A DNA stretch of 64,000 nt. Origin: Pseudomonas uvaldensis (GTDB lineage Bacteria; Pseudomonadota; Gammaproteobacteria; Pseudomonadales; Pseudomonadaceae). Position numbers and translations under genes: made by a program. A model generated the notes under the pieces. It saw nothing but the letters and a program-made list of their open reading frames with translations. It had not been told where the DNA came from and did not search any database. Below, in pieces: positions 25,414 to 34,488 of this stretch. The DNA lies in NCBI RefSeq assembly GCF_021271205.1, contig NZ_JAIWKS010000013.1:1-64000 (forward strand), written 5' to 3'. Within the stretch, counting starts at the first letter, position 1. Each line of letters begins with the position of its first letter.

Positions 25414-26751
25414 ATGAATCTTTCCCAAAGCTCTCCCCTGACGCCCGGCATGGGTGCCACCACTGGCGGCATCGGCGACAAAATCCGCGGCGCCATGGCC
25501 GTGGGCAAGACCCGTTGGGGCATGCTCGCACTGGTGTTCTTCGCCACCACCCTGAACTACATCGACCGTGCCGCCCTGGGTGTCATGCAGCCCATCCTCG
25601 CCAAGGAAATGAGCTGGACGGCGATGGACTACGCCAACATCAACTTCTGGTTCCAGGTCGGCTATGCGGTTGGCTTCGTGCTGCAAGGACGGCTGATCGA
25701 CCGGATCGGCGTCAAACGCGTCTTCTTCTGTGCCGTGCTGCTCTGGAGCCTGGCGACCGGTGCCCATGGCCTGGCCACGTCGGCAGTGGGCTTCATGGTC
25801 TGCCGCTTCATCCTGGGCCTGACCGAAGCCGCCAATTACCCCGCCTGTGTGAAGACCACGCGGCTGTGGTTCCCGGCGGGCGAACGGGCCGTGGCCACGG
25901 GCATTTTCAACGCCGGGACCAACGTCGGCGCGATGTTCACGCCGATGCTGCTGCCTCTGGTTCTTCAGGTGTGGGGCTGGCAGGCTGCGTTCCTGTGCAT
26001 GGCCGCGCTGGGCGGGATCTGGTTGCTGTTCTGGGGCCTGAAATACTTCAACCCGGAAGACCATCCCACCGTCAAACAATCGGAACTGGACTACATACAA
26101 CGTGAAAGCGAACCGGACCAGACCCGCGTGCCCTTCTCCCGGATCCTGCGTATGCGCGGCACCTGGGCCTTCGCCCTGGCCTATTCGATCACAGCACCGG
26201 TGTTCTGGTTCTACCTCTACTGGCTGCCCCCGTTCCTGAACCAGCAATACAACTTGGGCATCAACGTGACCCAGATGGGCATCCCGCTGATCATCATCTA
26301 CCTCACCGCCGACGTCGGCAGCGTGGGCGGCGGCATCCTCTCTTCGTTCCTGATCGGTCGCGGTCTCAACCCGATCAAGGCGCGGCTGGTCTCGATGCTG
26401 CTGTTCGCCTGCTGCATCATCGGCGTCATCCTGGCCGCCGGTGCCAGCAACCTGTGGATGGCGGTGTTCGCGATCTCCCTGGCCATCGGCGCACATCAGG
26501 CCTGGACTGCGAATATCTGGAGCCTGGTGATGGACTACACGCCCAAACACATGATGAGCACGGTGTTTGGCTTCGGCGGCATGTGCGCCGCCATCGGCGG
26601 GATGTTCATGACCCAGCTGGTGGGCCACATCCTGACCGTGACCAACAATAACTACACCGTGCTGTTCACCCTGATCCCGGCCATGTACTTCATCGCCCTG
26701 ACCTGGATGTACTTCATGGCGCCGCGCAAGGTTCCGACACTGGAAAACTGA
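25414..26751 (+). CDS. MFS transporter of the ACS type, probable quinate/shikimate importer
   Basis: A 445-residue major facilitator of the anion:cation symporter kind (ExuT/GudP-like). After a hydrophilic N-terminus, helix 1 contains LNYIDRAALGVMQP, typical of the family, and motif A reads GRLIDRIGVKRV. Helix 4 has RFILGLTEAANYPACVK. It is divergently transcribed from quiC across 271 bases that hold a shared motif, so import of quinate, shikimate or dehydroshikimate is the best guess. The substrate is inferred from context only. Confidence 0.85.
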   Translation: MNLSQSSPLTPGMGATTGGIGDKIRGAMAVGKTRWGMLALVFFATTLNYIDRAALGVMQPILAKEMSWTAMDYANINFWFQVGYAVGFVLQGRLIDRIGVKRVFFCAVLLWSLATGAHGLATSAVGFMVCRFILGLTEAANYPACVKTTRLWFPAGERAVATGIFNAGTNVGAMFTPMLLPLVLQVWGWQAAFLCMAALGGIWLLFWGLKYFNPEDHPTVKQSELDYIQRESEPDQTRVPFSRILRMRGTWAFALAYSITAPVFWFYLYWLPPFLNQQYNLGINVTQMGIPLIIIYLTADVGSVGGGILSSFLIGRGLNPIKARLVSMLLFACCIIGVILAAGASNLWMAVFAISLAIGAHQAWTANIWSLVMDYTPKHMMSTVFGFGGMCAAIGGMFMTQLVGHILTVTNNNYTVLFTLIPAMYFIALTWMYFMAPRKVPTLEN

Positions 26752-26788
26752 TTCCCTACATCCGAACGATCAAGGCTGGCACTTTTTT

Positions 26789-26818
26789 ATGGCGGGGGAT
26801 TTATCCCTCGCCACAGGG
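26789..26818. repeat. Second-type REP hairpin (GGGGATTTATCCC)
   Basis: GGCGGGGGATTTATCCCTCG with flanking CCACAG folds on itself around TT. It belongs to a different palindromic repeat type from the REPINs and recurs at 63907-63936. It lies between two convergent transporter genes. Confidence 0.65.
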
Positions 26819-26835
26819 GCGTGTATTGCCAGCCA

Positions 26836-27714
26836 TCAGGCCCGCCGCTGCTGCCACGCGGCGGCCAATCCGCTCAAGCAAATCAGCACGATACCCAGCA
26901 CCGTGGTCACTGTCGGCGTGTGGCTGAACAGCAACCACCCCAGCAATCCGGCAAACACGATCTGACAATAGCCGAACGGTGCCAGCAGCGCCGGGGCGGC
27001 AAAGCGGAACGCCTGGGTCAGCATCAAGTGCGCCGTCATCCCGCAGGCTCCCAACGCCAGCATCATCGCGCCATGGACCAGGCTGGGCACTTGCCAGAAG
27101 AACGGCACCAGCGCGCTCATCACCAAGGTATTGCACAGGCCAGCGAAAAAATTGCTGGTGGTCGGGCTGTCGATCTCACTGAGCTTGCGCGTGAGCAACT
27201 GATAGAAACAGAAAAACAGCGCCGAACAGAACGGCAGCAACACTGCAGGCGTGAACAGGTCTCCGCCGGGATGGACAATGATCAACACCCCGATGAAGCC
27301 GAAGATCACCGCCACCCATTGCCCCCGTGTCACCTGCTCACCAAGCAGTGGCACGGACAGCGCGGTGACCAGCACGGGAGCCAGGAAATTGACCGCCGTG
27401 GCCTCGGCCAACGGGATATACATCAGCGCCGTGGTGAAGAACAGGCTGGTGCCCAACAGGCACAACGCCCGCGCCAGTTGCCACAGCGGGCGCTTGGTAC
27501 GCAGCACCCGCAACCCGGAACGGGGCAGGAAAATGCCCGCCATCAGTAGCGTATGCACCACATAACGGGCCCACACCACCATGATGATCGGATAGAAACC
27601 CGAGAGGTATTTCGACAAAGCGTCGTGACTGGAAAAGAGGAACGTCGCGAAGACAATCAGCAGGATGCCCTTGAAGGCTTGGTTGACGCCGGAAAGCGGG
27701 GTGCTGACAGTCAT
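26836..27714 (-). CDS. DMT-family (EamA) membrane transporter
   Basis: A 292-residue protein with about ten helices in two EamA repeats, e.g. ALMYIPLAEATAVNFLAPVLVTALSVPLLGE ending the first repeat, here given as residues about 95-125, and APFGYCQIVFAGLLGWLLFSHTP in the second. The family exports metabolites or amino acids; the substrate is unknown. I chose the internal ATG at 27714 because the family begins with a short cytoplasmic N-terminus; 27753 adds thirteen hydrophilic residues. Confidence 0.8.
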   Translation of the reverse strand: MTVSTPLSGVNQAFKGILLIVFATFLFSSHDALSKYLSGFYPIIMVVWARYVVHTLLMAGIFLPRSGLRVLRTKRPLWQLARALCLLGTSLFFTTALMYIPLAEATAVNFLAPVLVTALSVPLLGEQVTRGQWVAVIFGFIGVLIIVHPGGDLFTPAVLLPFCSALFFCFYQLLTRKLSEIDSPTTSNFFAGLCNTLVMSALVPFFWQVPSLVHGAMMLALGACGMTAHLMLTQAFRFAAPALLAPFGYCQIVFAGLLGWLLFSHTPTVTTVLGIVLICLSGLAAAWQQRRA

Positions 27715-27911
27715 GTAAAAATCCCGAAACCTGCCCACCTGACAGGTCGCCAAGTGATCGAACGAAGTCTAATGCAAAATCCGGACGCGCTGACGGATTC
27801 GTGGTCGATGAACCAAAATCGGTAACGATTGCCTGAAAGCTCAGAGGAGAACTGGCGGCAATCTTGCCAAGGGACAACACTCTTCACACGGTCAATTCAG
27901 AGGATTCCCAC

Positions 27912-28796
27912 ATGCTATGGAAAAAAGGTCGCCGCAGTGACAACGTGGTGGACGCCCGTGGTGATGGGGGCAGCTCAGGCGGAATGCGTTTCGGCGGTGG
28001 CAAGGGACTGAGCCTGACGGCCGTCCTGCTGATCGTCGGCATCGGCTGGATCACCGGCCAGGACCCCATGCAGATTCTCGGACAACTCGCCGGACAGATG
28101 GACCAGAGCGCTCCCCCTTCCTCCCAGACCCGCCAGGCCCCGCCCTCGAACGATGAACAGGCCGAATTCGTGCGCTCGATCCTTGGCGACACCGAAGACA
28201 CCTGGGGCCAGGTATTCCAGCAAGCCGGACGGCAGTATCAGCAACCCAAACTGGTGCTGTTCAGCGGTCGGGTCAACTCCGCGTGCGGCCTGGCGTCCTC
28301 GGCAACCGGCCCGTTCTATTGCCCCGCGGACCGGCAGGTTTACCTGGACATGAGTTTCTTCCAGGAAATGTCCCAACGCTTCGCCGCCGCCGGCGACTTC
28401 GCCCAGGCCTACGTCATCGCCCATGAAGTCGGACACCACGTGCAGACGCTGCTTGGCGTCTCAGCAAAAATCCAGGAGGCTCGCCAGCAAGGTCGACAGA
28501 TGGAAGGCGACGGCGGTCTGCTGGTGCGCCAGGAATTGCAGGCCGATTGCCTGGCGGGTGTCTGGGCCAACCATGCGCAGAAACGCTTGAACTGGCTGGA
28601 GCCGGGTGACGTGGAAGAAGCCTTGAACGCCGCCAATGCCATCGGCGACGACCGCTTGCAGCAACAGGGCCAGGGCCGCGTGGTACCGGACTCCTTCACC
28701 CATGGTTCATCGGCGCAGCGGGTGCGCTGGTTCAAGGCCGGGTTCGCCCAGGGCCAGGTCAGCCAGTGCGACACCTTCGCGGCGAAAAACCTGTAG
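27912..28796 (+). CDS. ypfJ: Neutral zinc metallopeptidase, YpfJ family
   Basis: A 294-residue membrane-anchored putative metallopeptidase. The N-terminus is Gly/Arg-rich (GDGGSSGGMRFGGGKG), followed by one helix (about residues 34-50). The catalytic zinc motif HEVGHH lies near residue 172, and QELQADCLAGVW contains the likely third ligand Glu/Asp. A pair of cysteines (SACGLA and FYCPAD) is typical. AGAGGA precedes the ATG. Physiological substrate is unknown. The next gene starts on the base after its stop codon. Confidence 0.88.
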   Translation: MLWKKGRRSDNVVDARGDGGSSGGMRFGGGKGLSLTAVLLIVGIGWITGQDPMQILGQLAGQMDQSAPPSSQTRQAPPSNDEQAEFVRSILGDTEDTWGQVFQQAGRQYQQPKLVLFSGRVNSACGLASSATGPFYCPADRQVYLDMSFFQEMSQRFAAAGDFAQAYVIAHEVGHHVQTLLGVSAKIQEARQQGRQMEGDGGLLVRQELQADCLAGVWANHAQKRLNWLEPGDVEEALNAANAIGDDRLQQQGQGRVVPDSFTHGSSAQRVRWFKAGFAQGQVSQCDTFAAKNL

Positions 28797-29744
28797 ATGA
28801 AGTGGGCAGCGGTGATCGCGCTGGTGCTGTGCGGCACCTTCGCTCAGGCAAGCGAACAGGGTGTGGCCGTCGTCGCCCAAGGACGACTGCAACTCAAGGG
28901 CGGCGCCATGGCCGTGGCCGTGGGACCGCCTCCTGCCTCTATCCAACGGGTGCTGATCATCCTCCACGGTCGGCTGCGCAATGCCGAGACCTATCTGCAC
29001 AGCGCCGAAAAAGCCGCCGGGCAGGCCGGGCAACTGGCCACGACCTTGATCATCGCCCCGCAGTTTCTCAACGAACAGGATGTGCTGCGCCACCAACTGC
29101 CCGCCGAACTCCTGCGCTGGCAAGGCAATGAATGGATGGCCGGCGGCTTGTCCACAGGACCGCATCCGCTGAGTTCCTTCCAGGTACTCGACGAGATCAT
29201 GGCCCGGGTCAGTGACCGGCAGCAGTTTCCCGACGTGAAGGAGATCGTCATCGCAGGTCATTCCGGCGGGGCCCAGGTGGTCCAGCGCTACGCCCTGCTC
29301 GCCCGGGGGCCGTTCCGGATTCCTCCGCGCTTCGTCGTCGCCAACCCGTCTTCCTATGCCTATTTCGATGCGCAACGGCCCATGGCCTTCGCCCCCGCCA
29401 GTTGCCCCAGTTTCGACCAGTGGAAATATGGCCTCCAGAACCTGCCCGCCTATGCCGCCGGGCAAACGCCCGCCCAGCTGGAAGAGCACTACATCAAGCG
29501 CGACATTGTCTATCTGCTGGGACAGCAGGACACCGACCCGGAGCATCCGGCGCTGGACAAAGGCTGCGAGGCCCAGACCCAGGGCCCGTATCGCCTGCTG
29601 CGCGGGCACTTCTTCTTCGACTATCTGACCCGACGTCATCCCGTTGGCCTGAACCAGCGGCTGATCGAAGTGCCCGGGGTGGGGCATGATGGGGATGGGA
29701 TGTTCAACTCGGCCGAGGGATTGAAGGTTTTGTTTGGTCAATGA
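28797..29744 (+). CDS. Secreted alpha/beta-hydrolase-like protein
   Basis: A 315-residue protein with a signal peptide (residues 1-20, AQAS-EQ). It shows LIILHGRLRNAETY (oxyanion region), the nucleophile elbow GHSGGAQV near residue 160, and a late His in GVGHDGDGM near residue 299, consistent with a Ser hydrolase triad. The ATG abuts the ypfJ stop (TAGATG) and lacks a good ribosome-binding site, so translation probably depends on ypfJ. The substrate is unknown. I did not recognise a named family beyond alpha/beta hydrolase. Confidence 0.75.
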   Translation: MKWAAVIALVLCGTFAQASEQGVAVVAQGRLQLKGGAMAVAVGPPPASIQRVLIILHGRLRNAETYLHSAEKAAGQAGQLATTLIIAPQFLNEQDVLRHQLPAELLRWQGNEWMAGGLSTGPHPLSSFQVLDEIMARVSDRQQFPDVKEIVIAGHSGGAQVVQRYALLARGPFRIPPRFVVANPSSYAYFDAQRPMAFAPASCPSFDQWKYGLQNLPAYAAGQTPAQLEEHYIKRDIVYLLGQQDTDPEHPALDKGCEAQTQGPYRLLRGHFFFDYLTRRHPVGLNQRLIEVPGVGHDGDGMFNSAEGLKVLFGQ

Positions 29745-29751
29745 ACCTTGT

Positions 29752-29780
29752 GTCGACTGGGCAGGCCTGCTCGCGATGGA
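29752..29780. repeat. Fragment of a REP sequence
   Basis: GGCAGGCCTGCTCGCGATGG resembles the inner half of a REP but lacks the GTGGGAG end and an inverted partner. It lies just after the hydrolase stop codon. Confidence 0.4.
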
Positions 29781-29801
29781 ACCATCCCGCCAAATACCAC
29801 T

Positions 29802-30395
29802 TCAAGCCAAAAGCATCCGCCGCAACTCAACACAATCGCGCGCATGCCAGTCCGTCAGCTCCGGCCATGGATTGTCCGGCAGGTTGACCAGCACCGTCCG
29901 TGCGCCGGCCGCACGACCACAGTCCAGGTCGAAGCGGTAGTCGCCCACCATCACCATCGACTCGGGCGCCACATTCCAGGCTTCGGCCAGTTTCAGCAGG
30001 CCACCGGGATGCGGTTTGGGCGGCGCTTCGTCACGGCCGAGCACGTCCTCCACGGCGAAACAATCCGCCAGGCCGATGGCTTCGAGGGTCACATGGGCCA
30101 GCTCCCGTGCATTGCGGGTCAGGATCCCCAGACGGTCACCACGCCCGGCCAGTTCGCGCACCAACTCGACGGCACCGGGTGCGGGCCGGGAACCGAGGGC
30201 CAGGTCGCGCTCGTGCTCCAGCAGCCAGGCATGCTTGGCCGCCGCTTCGTCTGCCGGCAACGCTGCCAGGTGAGTCAGGATGTCGTCTTCGGGCGGGATC
30301 GCCAGGGCCACGCGGATCGCCGCGAAATCATGCACGGCGATGGTCAGCGTGCCATCCATGTCGAATACCCAATGCCGTACATCCGTCAGGCTCAT
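29802..30395 (-). CDS. HAD-superfamily phosphatase, phosphoglycolate-phosphatase-like
   Basis: A 197-residue HAD hydrolase. Motif I is FDMDGTLT (catalytic Asp near residue 12), motif II ILTRNA, a Lys in PPKPHP, and motif IV GDYRFDLDCG. The helical cap is inserted after motif I (type C1). It could act on 2-phosphoglycolate or another small phosphate; the sequence does not decide. It overlaps the tesB stop by four bases, so the two genes are likely in one transcript. The ATG at 30395 is preferred over 30401. Confidence 0.85.
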   Translation of the reverse strand: MSLTDVRHWVFDMDGTLTIAVHDFAAIRVALAIPPEDDILTHLAALPADEAAAKHAWLLEHERDLALGSRPAPGAVELVRELAGRGDRLGILTRNARELAHVTLEAIGLADCFAVEDVLGRDEAPPKPHPGGLLKLAEAWNVAPESMVMVGDYRFDLDCGRAAGARTVLVNLPDNPWPELTDWHARDCVELRRMLLA

Positions 30396-31261
30396 GCCCA
30401 ATCCTTGCGATGGCGGATCAGCCCTTCCTGAGTCACCGACGCCACCAGTTGCCCGGCGCGGTTGAACACACTGCCACGGGAAAACCCGCGGGAATTACCG
30501 GCCCAAGGGCTGTCCATGGCGTAAAGCAGCCAGTCATCGGCGCGCAGGTCGGCGTGGAACCACAAGGCGTGATCAAGGCTGGCAACTTGCATGTCCTTGT
30601 GCCACACCGATTTGCCGTGAGGCAGCATCGAGGTGGTCAGCAGACCGAAGTCCGACGCATAGGCCAACAGGTACTTATGCAGGGCCGGCGAATCCGCCAG
30701 GGCGCCATCGGCGCGGAACCACACGTATTTGATCGGATCGGCCGGCTGCGGGTTGTAGGGGTCCTTTTCCGTGACCGGGCGCACCTCGATCGGCTTGGGG
30801 CACAGCAGTTTTTCGCGCATGTGCTCGGGCAACAGGTGCGCCCGCTGCTGGGTCAGCTCCAGCTCGGACGGCAGGTTCTCCGGCCCGACAACCTGGGGCA
30901 TGGCGCTTTGGTGCTCGAAACCCTGCTCGTCGTACTGGAACGACGCGCTGCACGTAAAGATCGGATGGCCTTTCTGGATCGCGGTGACCCGCCGAGTACT
31001 GAAGCTGCCGCCATCACGCACCCGATCCACCTGGTAGACCACCGGCAGCGCGGCATCACCCGGGCGCAGGAAGTACCCATGCAACGAATGTACATGACGC
31101 GCCTCTTCCACGGTCTGGCTGGCCGCCGACAGCGATTGGCCCAACACTTGGCCGCCGAACAACTGGCGGAACCCCAGGTCCTGGCTACGACCACGGAACA
31201 GGTTCTCTTCTATCGGTTCCAGGGTCAGCAGGTCGACCAGATCTTCCAACACGTGGCTCAT
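30392..31261 (-). CDS. tesB: Acyl-CoA thioesterase II
   Basis: TesB (289 residues) hydrolyses medium- and long-chain acyl-CoAs. It has the double hot-dog fold. The N-terminal domain contains FGGQVLGQSLSAA and HGYFLRPGD. The C-terminal domain contains the catalytic Asp in ASLDHALWFH (near residue 219) and the Gln in VTQEGLIR (near residue 280). Length matches the family. The next gene downstream is the HAD phosphatase. Confidence 0.94.
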   Translation of the reverse strand: MSHVLEDLVDLLTLEPIEENLFRGRSQDLGFRQLFGGQVLGQSLSAASQTVEEARHVHSLHGYFLRPGDAALPVVYQVDRVRDGGSFSTRRVTAIQKGHPIFTCSASFQYDEQGFEHQSAMPQVVGPENLPSELELTQQRAHLLPEHMREKLLCPKPIEVRPVTEKDPYNPQPADPIKYVWFRADGALADSPALHKYLLAYASDFGLLTTSMLPHGKSVWHKDMQVASLDHALWFHADLRADDWLLYAMDSPWAGNSRGFSRGSVFNRAGQLVASVTQEGLIRHRKDWA

Positions 31262-31365
31262 TTAAGACTTTCCTCACACAGCACATACCGCGCAGTCGGT
31301 GCTGCGGCGGCGGATCGATTGTTGGCCCGGGCCACTCTGGCGGGCATTGTAAACGTCCGTGTCGG

Positions 31366-31935
31366 CTAACCGTGCAGGGTTTCCAGCCACTGCTCACGAT
31401 TGATGCGGTAGAGCACATGGTGACGCAATGGATGATCGACCGCGAGTTTTGGATGCTCGAAATCGTCGGCCGGGTCATGGTGCATACCGATGGCCTGCAT
31501 GACTTTTTGCGATGGCTGGTTATCGACGGCGGTAAACGCCACCACTTCCTCCAGCCCCAGGCGGTCGAACCCGCACCGCAGCGCCGTCCACGCCGCCTCA
31601 CTGGCATAGCCCAGGCCCCAATGCTCCCGGGCCAGACGCCAGCCAATCTCGATGGCAGGCGTGAAATGGGCGTCGAACCCGACCACGCCCAGGCCGGTGA
31701 ACCCGATAAAGGCACCGGTATCCTTGCGCTCCAGCGCCCACAACCCAAAGCCGTGCTCGGCGAAATGACCTCGCACACGCCCGATCAGCGCGGCGCTTTC
31801 CAGTCGACTCAGGGGCGCGGGGAAATAACGCATTACCTGCGGATCGGCCGACATGGCCGCGAACTCCGGCAGATCCTCGTCGCGCCATTGCCGCAACAAT
31901 AGGCGCGGGCTTTCCAGTTCAAGTATCAGCTCCAT
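31366..31935 (-). CDS. GNAT-family N-acetyltransferase, RimJ/RimL-like
   Basis: A 189-residue acetyltransferase of the kind that modifies protein or small-molecule amines. It opens with LESPRLLLRQWRDEDLPEF, the RimJ/RimL pattern, and has the acetyl-CoA loop region REHWGLGYASEA (about residues 100-111) and DNQPSQKVMQAIGM near residue 140. The ATG at 31935 follows GGGAG by six bases; 31983 is an unlikely longer form. The substrate is unknown. Confidence 0.85.
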   Translation of the reverse strand: MELILELESPRLLLRQWRDEDLPEFAAMSADPQVMRYFPAPLSRLESAALIGRVRGHFAEHGFGLWALERKDTGAFIGFTGLGVVGFDAHFTPAIEIGWRLAREHWGLGYASEAAWTALRCGFDRLGLEEVVAFTAVDNQPSQKVMQAIGMHHDPADDFEHPKLAVDHPLRHHVLYRINREQWLETLHG

Positions 31936-32007
31936 CTTCACTCCCTTTCCATCCCCAAAGTCTACATCGCTGGTAGGATTCACTGCTCAATTGCCGCTGA
32001 AATCACC

Positions 32008-32928
32008 ATGCCGCTACCGCTTATCTACCACGAAGACTACAGCCCCGAATTCCCGGCGGACCACCGTTTCCCCATGGACAAATTCCGTCTGCTGCGCGAT
32101 CACTTGGTGGACAGCGGGCTGACCCGTGACGCGGACCTGTTGCGCCCTTCTCTGTGCTCGCCCGAGATCCTGGCCCTGGCCCATGACCGCGCCTATATCG
32201 AACGCTACATGGGGGGCGAGTTGTCTCGGGAAGACCAACGGCGGCTCGGCCTGCCCTGGAGCGAAGCCCTGGCCCGCCGAACGGTACGTGCAGTGGGCGG
32301 TTCGCTGCTGGCAGCCGAGCAGGCGCTGCAACACGGGCTGGCCTGCCATCTGGCCGGCGGCACCCATCACGCCCATTTCGACCATCCTGCCGGGTTCTGC
32401 ATCTTCAACGATCTGGCGGTCATCAGCCGGTATTTCCTGGCCTGCGGCCGCGTTTCCCGGGTGCTGATTTTTGATTGCGACGTGCACCAGGGTGACGGAA
32501 CGGCCCGAATACTCCATGACACTCCGGATGCAGTGACAGTTTCCCTGCATTGCGAAAAGAATTTTCCTGCACGCAAGGCCCAAAGCGACTGGGACATCCC
32601 ACTGCCGATGGGCATGACGGATGCCGCTTACCTGAAGGTGGCGGACGATGCCCTCAACTACCTGCTGCCGCTCTATCAACCGGACCTGGTGCTCTACGAC
32701 GCGGGGGTCGATGTGCACAAGGACGACGCCCTCGGCTACCTGAAGCTCACCGATGAAGGCCTCGCTGCCCGGGATGAAAGCGTCATGCGCCACTGCCTGA
32801 GCCGCGACATTCCTGTAGTCGGGGTGATCGGCGGCGGCTACAGCAAGGACCGCAAGGCCCTCGCCCGACGTCACGGGATCCTGCACCACAGCGCACAAAG
32901 GGTCTGGGTGTCATCAGGTTGTCATTGA
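32008..32928 (+). CDS. Histone-deacetylase-family deacetylase (acetoin utilisation/AcuC-like)
   Basis: A 306-residue zinc amidohydrolase of the class I HDAC superfamily. It shows the charge-relay GGTHHAHFDHPAGFC (His-His near residue 119), the zinc ligands in FDCDVHQGDGT (about residues 155-165), and the later DAGVDVHKDD with the third Asp. In bacteria such enzymes act on acetyl-lysine, acetylpolyamines or similar amides. The native substrate is not evident. It is single, with GNAT divergent upstream and a REPIN downstream. Confidence 0.88.
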   Translation: MPLPLIYHEDYSPEFPADHRFPMDKFRLLRDHLVDSGLTRDADLLRPSLCSPEILALAHDRAYIERYMGGELSREDQRRLGLPWSEALARRTVRAVGGSLLAAEQALQHGLACHLAGGTHHAHFDHPAGFCIFNDLAVISRYFLACGRVSRVLIFDCDVHQGDGTARILHDTPDAVTVSLHCEKNFPARKAQSDWDIPLPMGMTDAAYLKVADDALNYLLPLYQPDLVLYDAGVDVHKDDALGYLKLTDEGLAARDESVMRHCLSRDIPVVGVIGGGYSKDRKALARRHGILHHSAQRVWVSSGCH

Positions 32929-33063
32929 AACCTGGGTGCGTTACCCACAATGACTGTGGAGCGGGCTGTGGATAACCTGAGCGAAACGGTCTGGAGCCCA
33001 GGCCGGCCATAGCTTGCAGGGCCTTGGTTGTTTTTTAATCACAGCTCTAGAACACCTCCATCC

Positions 33064-33154
33064 GTGTGGGAACGGGCTTGCTCGCGAAAGCGGTGTGTCC
33101 GTTAACGAAGATGTAGACTGAGGCACCGCTTTCGCGAGCAAGCCCGCTCCCACA
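33064..33154. repeat. REPIN upstream of the flavoprotein gene
   Basis: The left arm GTGGGAACGGGCTTGCTCGC and right arm GCGAGCAAGCCCGCTCCCAC are almost exact mirror images, and the pairing extends inward through GAAAGCGGTG and CACCGCTTTC. Confidence 0.9.
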
Positions 33155-33206
33155 ATATCTGTGCTGATAGAATGCCGCGCTTATCCTCGTCCCAGCAGTC
33201 CACGCC

Positions 33207-34448
33207 ATGACCTCGACCGTCCCACCCGCCACTCCAACCATCGCCATCATCGGCGGCGGCCCTGCCGGCCTCATGGCAGCGGAAGTCTTGAGCCAGGCCG
33301 GGGTCCGGGTCGATTTGTACGACGGCATGCCGTCAGTGGGCAGGAAATTTCTGTTGGCCGGTGTCGGCGGCATGAACATCACCCATTCGGAACCCTTCCC
33401 GGCGTTCCTGTCCCGCTACGCCGAACGCGCACCGAACCTCGCTCCACTGCTGCGAGCCTTCGGCGCCGATGAGTTATGCACATGGATCCACGACCTGGGC
33501 ATCGATACGTTTGTCGGCAGCTCGGGGAGAGTATTCCCTACCGACATGAAAGCCGCCCCATTGCTACGCGCCTGGCTCAAACGGCTGCGGGATGCGAGTG
33601 TGGCAATTCATACACGCCATCGCTGGCAGGGCTGGAACCCCGACGGTAGCCTGCGAATCGCCAGCCCGGACGGCGAAATCACGCGGCGGCCCGACGCGAC
33701 GTTGCTGGCATTGGGCGGTGGCAGTTGGTCGCGCCTGGGCTCCGACGGCGCCTGGATGCTGCCCCTGGAACAACGCGGCGTCGCCCTGGCGCCGTTGCAA
33801 CCCAGCAACTGCGGGTTCGACGTGCCGGGCTGGAGCGATCTGATGATCAGCAAATTTGCTGGCGCCCCATTGAAAAACATTGCCATCGGCCTCAACGATG
33901 ACGTGCCACGCCTCGGCGAATGCGTGCTGACCGCTACCGGCCTGGAGGGCAGCCTGATCTATGCCCTGTCGGCACCGATTCGCGAGGCCATCAACCGAGA
34001 TGGCCGTGCGACGGTTCACCTGGATCTGTTGCCGGGCCGGCCTGTGGATAAAGTTCTCCAGGCCTTGAACAAGCCTCGCGGCTCACGCTCGATGGCCAAG
34101 CACCTGCACAGCCAATTGGGGATCGATGGGGTCAAGGCTGCGTTGTTACGAGAGCAGACATCCGCCAACTGTTTCACGGACCCGACGCAGCTGGCCCGGG
34201 CGATCAAGGCATTGCCGATCACTCTGGTGAAAACCCGCCCATTGGACGAAGCCATCAGCAGCGCCGGCGGCGTGGTTTTCGAAGCCTTGGACACACGCCT
34301 GATGCTCAAGCAAATACCCGGCGTGTTCTGCGCCGGGGAAATGCTGGACTGGGAAGCGCCGACCGGTGGTTATCTGCTGACCGCGTGTTTTGCCAGCGGG
34401 CGGGCGGCGGGGTTGGGGATGTTGGAGTGGCTACAGCGCAAGGATTGA
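33207..34448 (+). CDS. NAD(P)/FAD-dependent flavoprotein, HI0933/BaiN-like
   Basis: A 413-residue flavoprotein of the HI0933-like family. The N-terminal dinucleotide site is IAIIGGGPAGLMAAEVL (about residues 12-28), followed by GRKFLLAGVGGMNITHSE. The C-terminal FAD-contact region contains PGVFCAGEMLDWEAPTGGY near residue 378. Related proteins are called aminoacetone oxidase or BaiN-type reductases, but the true reaction is not settled. A Thr/Pro-rich start precedes the nucleotide fold. Confidence 0.85.
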   Translation: MTSTVPPATPTIAIIGGGPAGLMAAEVLSQAGVRVDLYDGMPSVGRKFLLAGVGGMNITHSEPFPAFLSRYAERAPNLAPLLRAFGADELCTWIHDLGIDTFVGSSGRVFPTDMKAAPLLRAWLKRLRDASVAIHTRHRWQGWNPDGSLRIASPDGEITRRPDATLLALGGGSWSRLGSDGAWMLPLEQRGVALAPLQPSNCGFDVPGWSDLMISKFAGAPLKNIAIGLNDDVPRLGECVLTATGLEGSLIYALSAPIREAINRDGRATVHLDLLPGRPVDKVLQALNKPRGSRSMAKHLHSQLGIDGVKAALLREQTSANCFTDPTQLARAIKALPITLVKTRPLDEAISSAGGVVFEALDTRLMLKQIPGVFCAGEMLDWEAPTGGYLLTACFASGRAAGLGMLEWLQRKD

Positions 34449-34488
34449 AACCGCGGCGCACCTATCGCGATCTACCAGACGAAGCACA

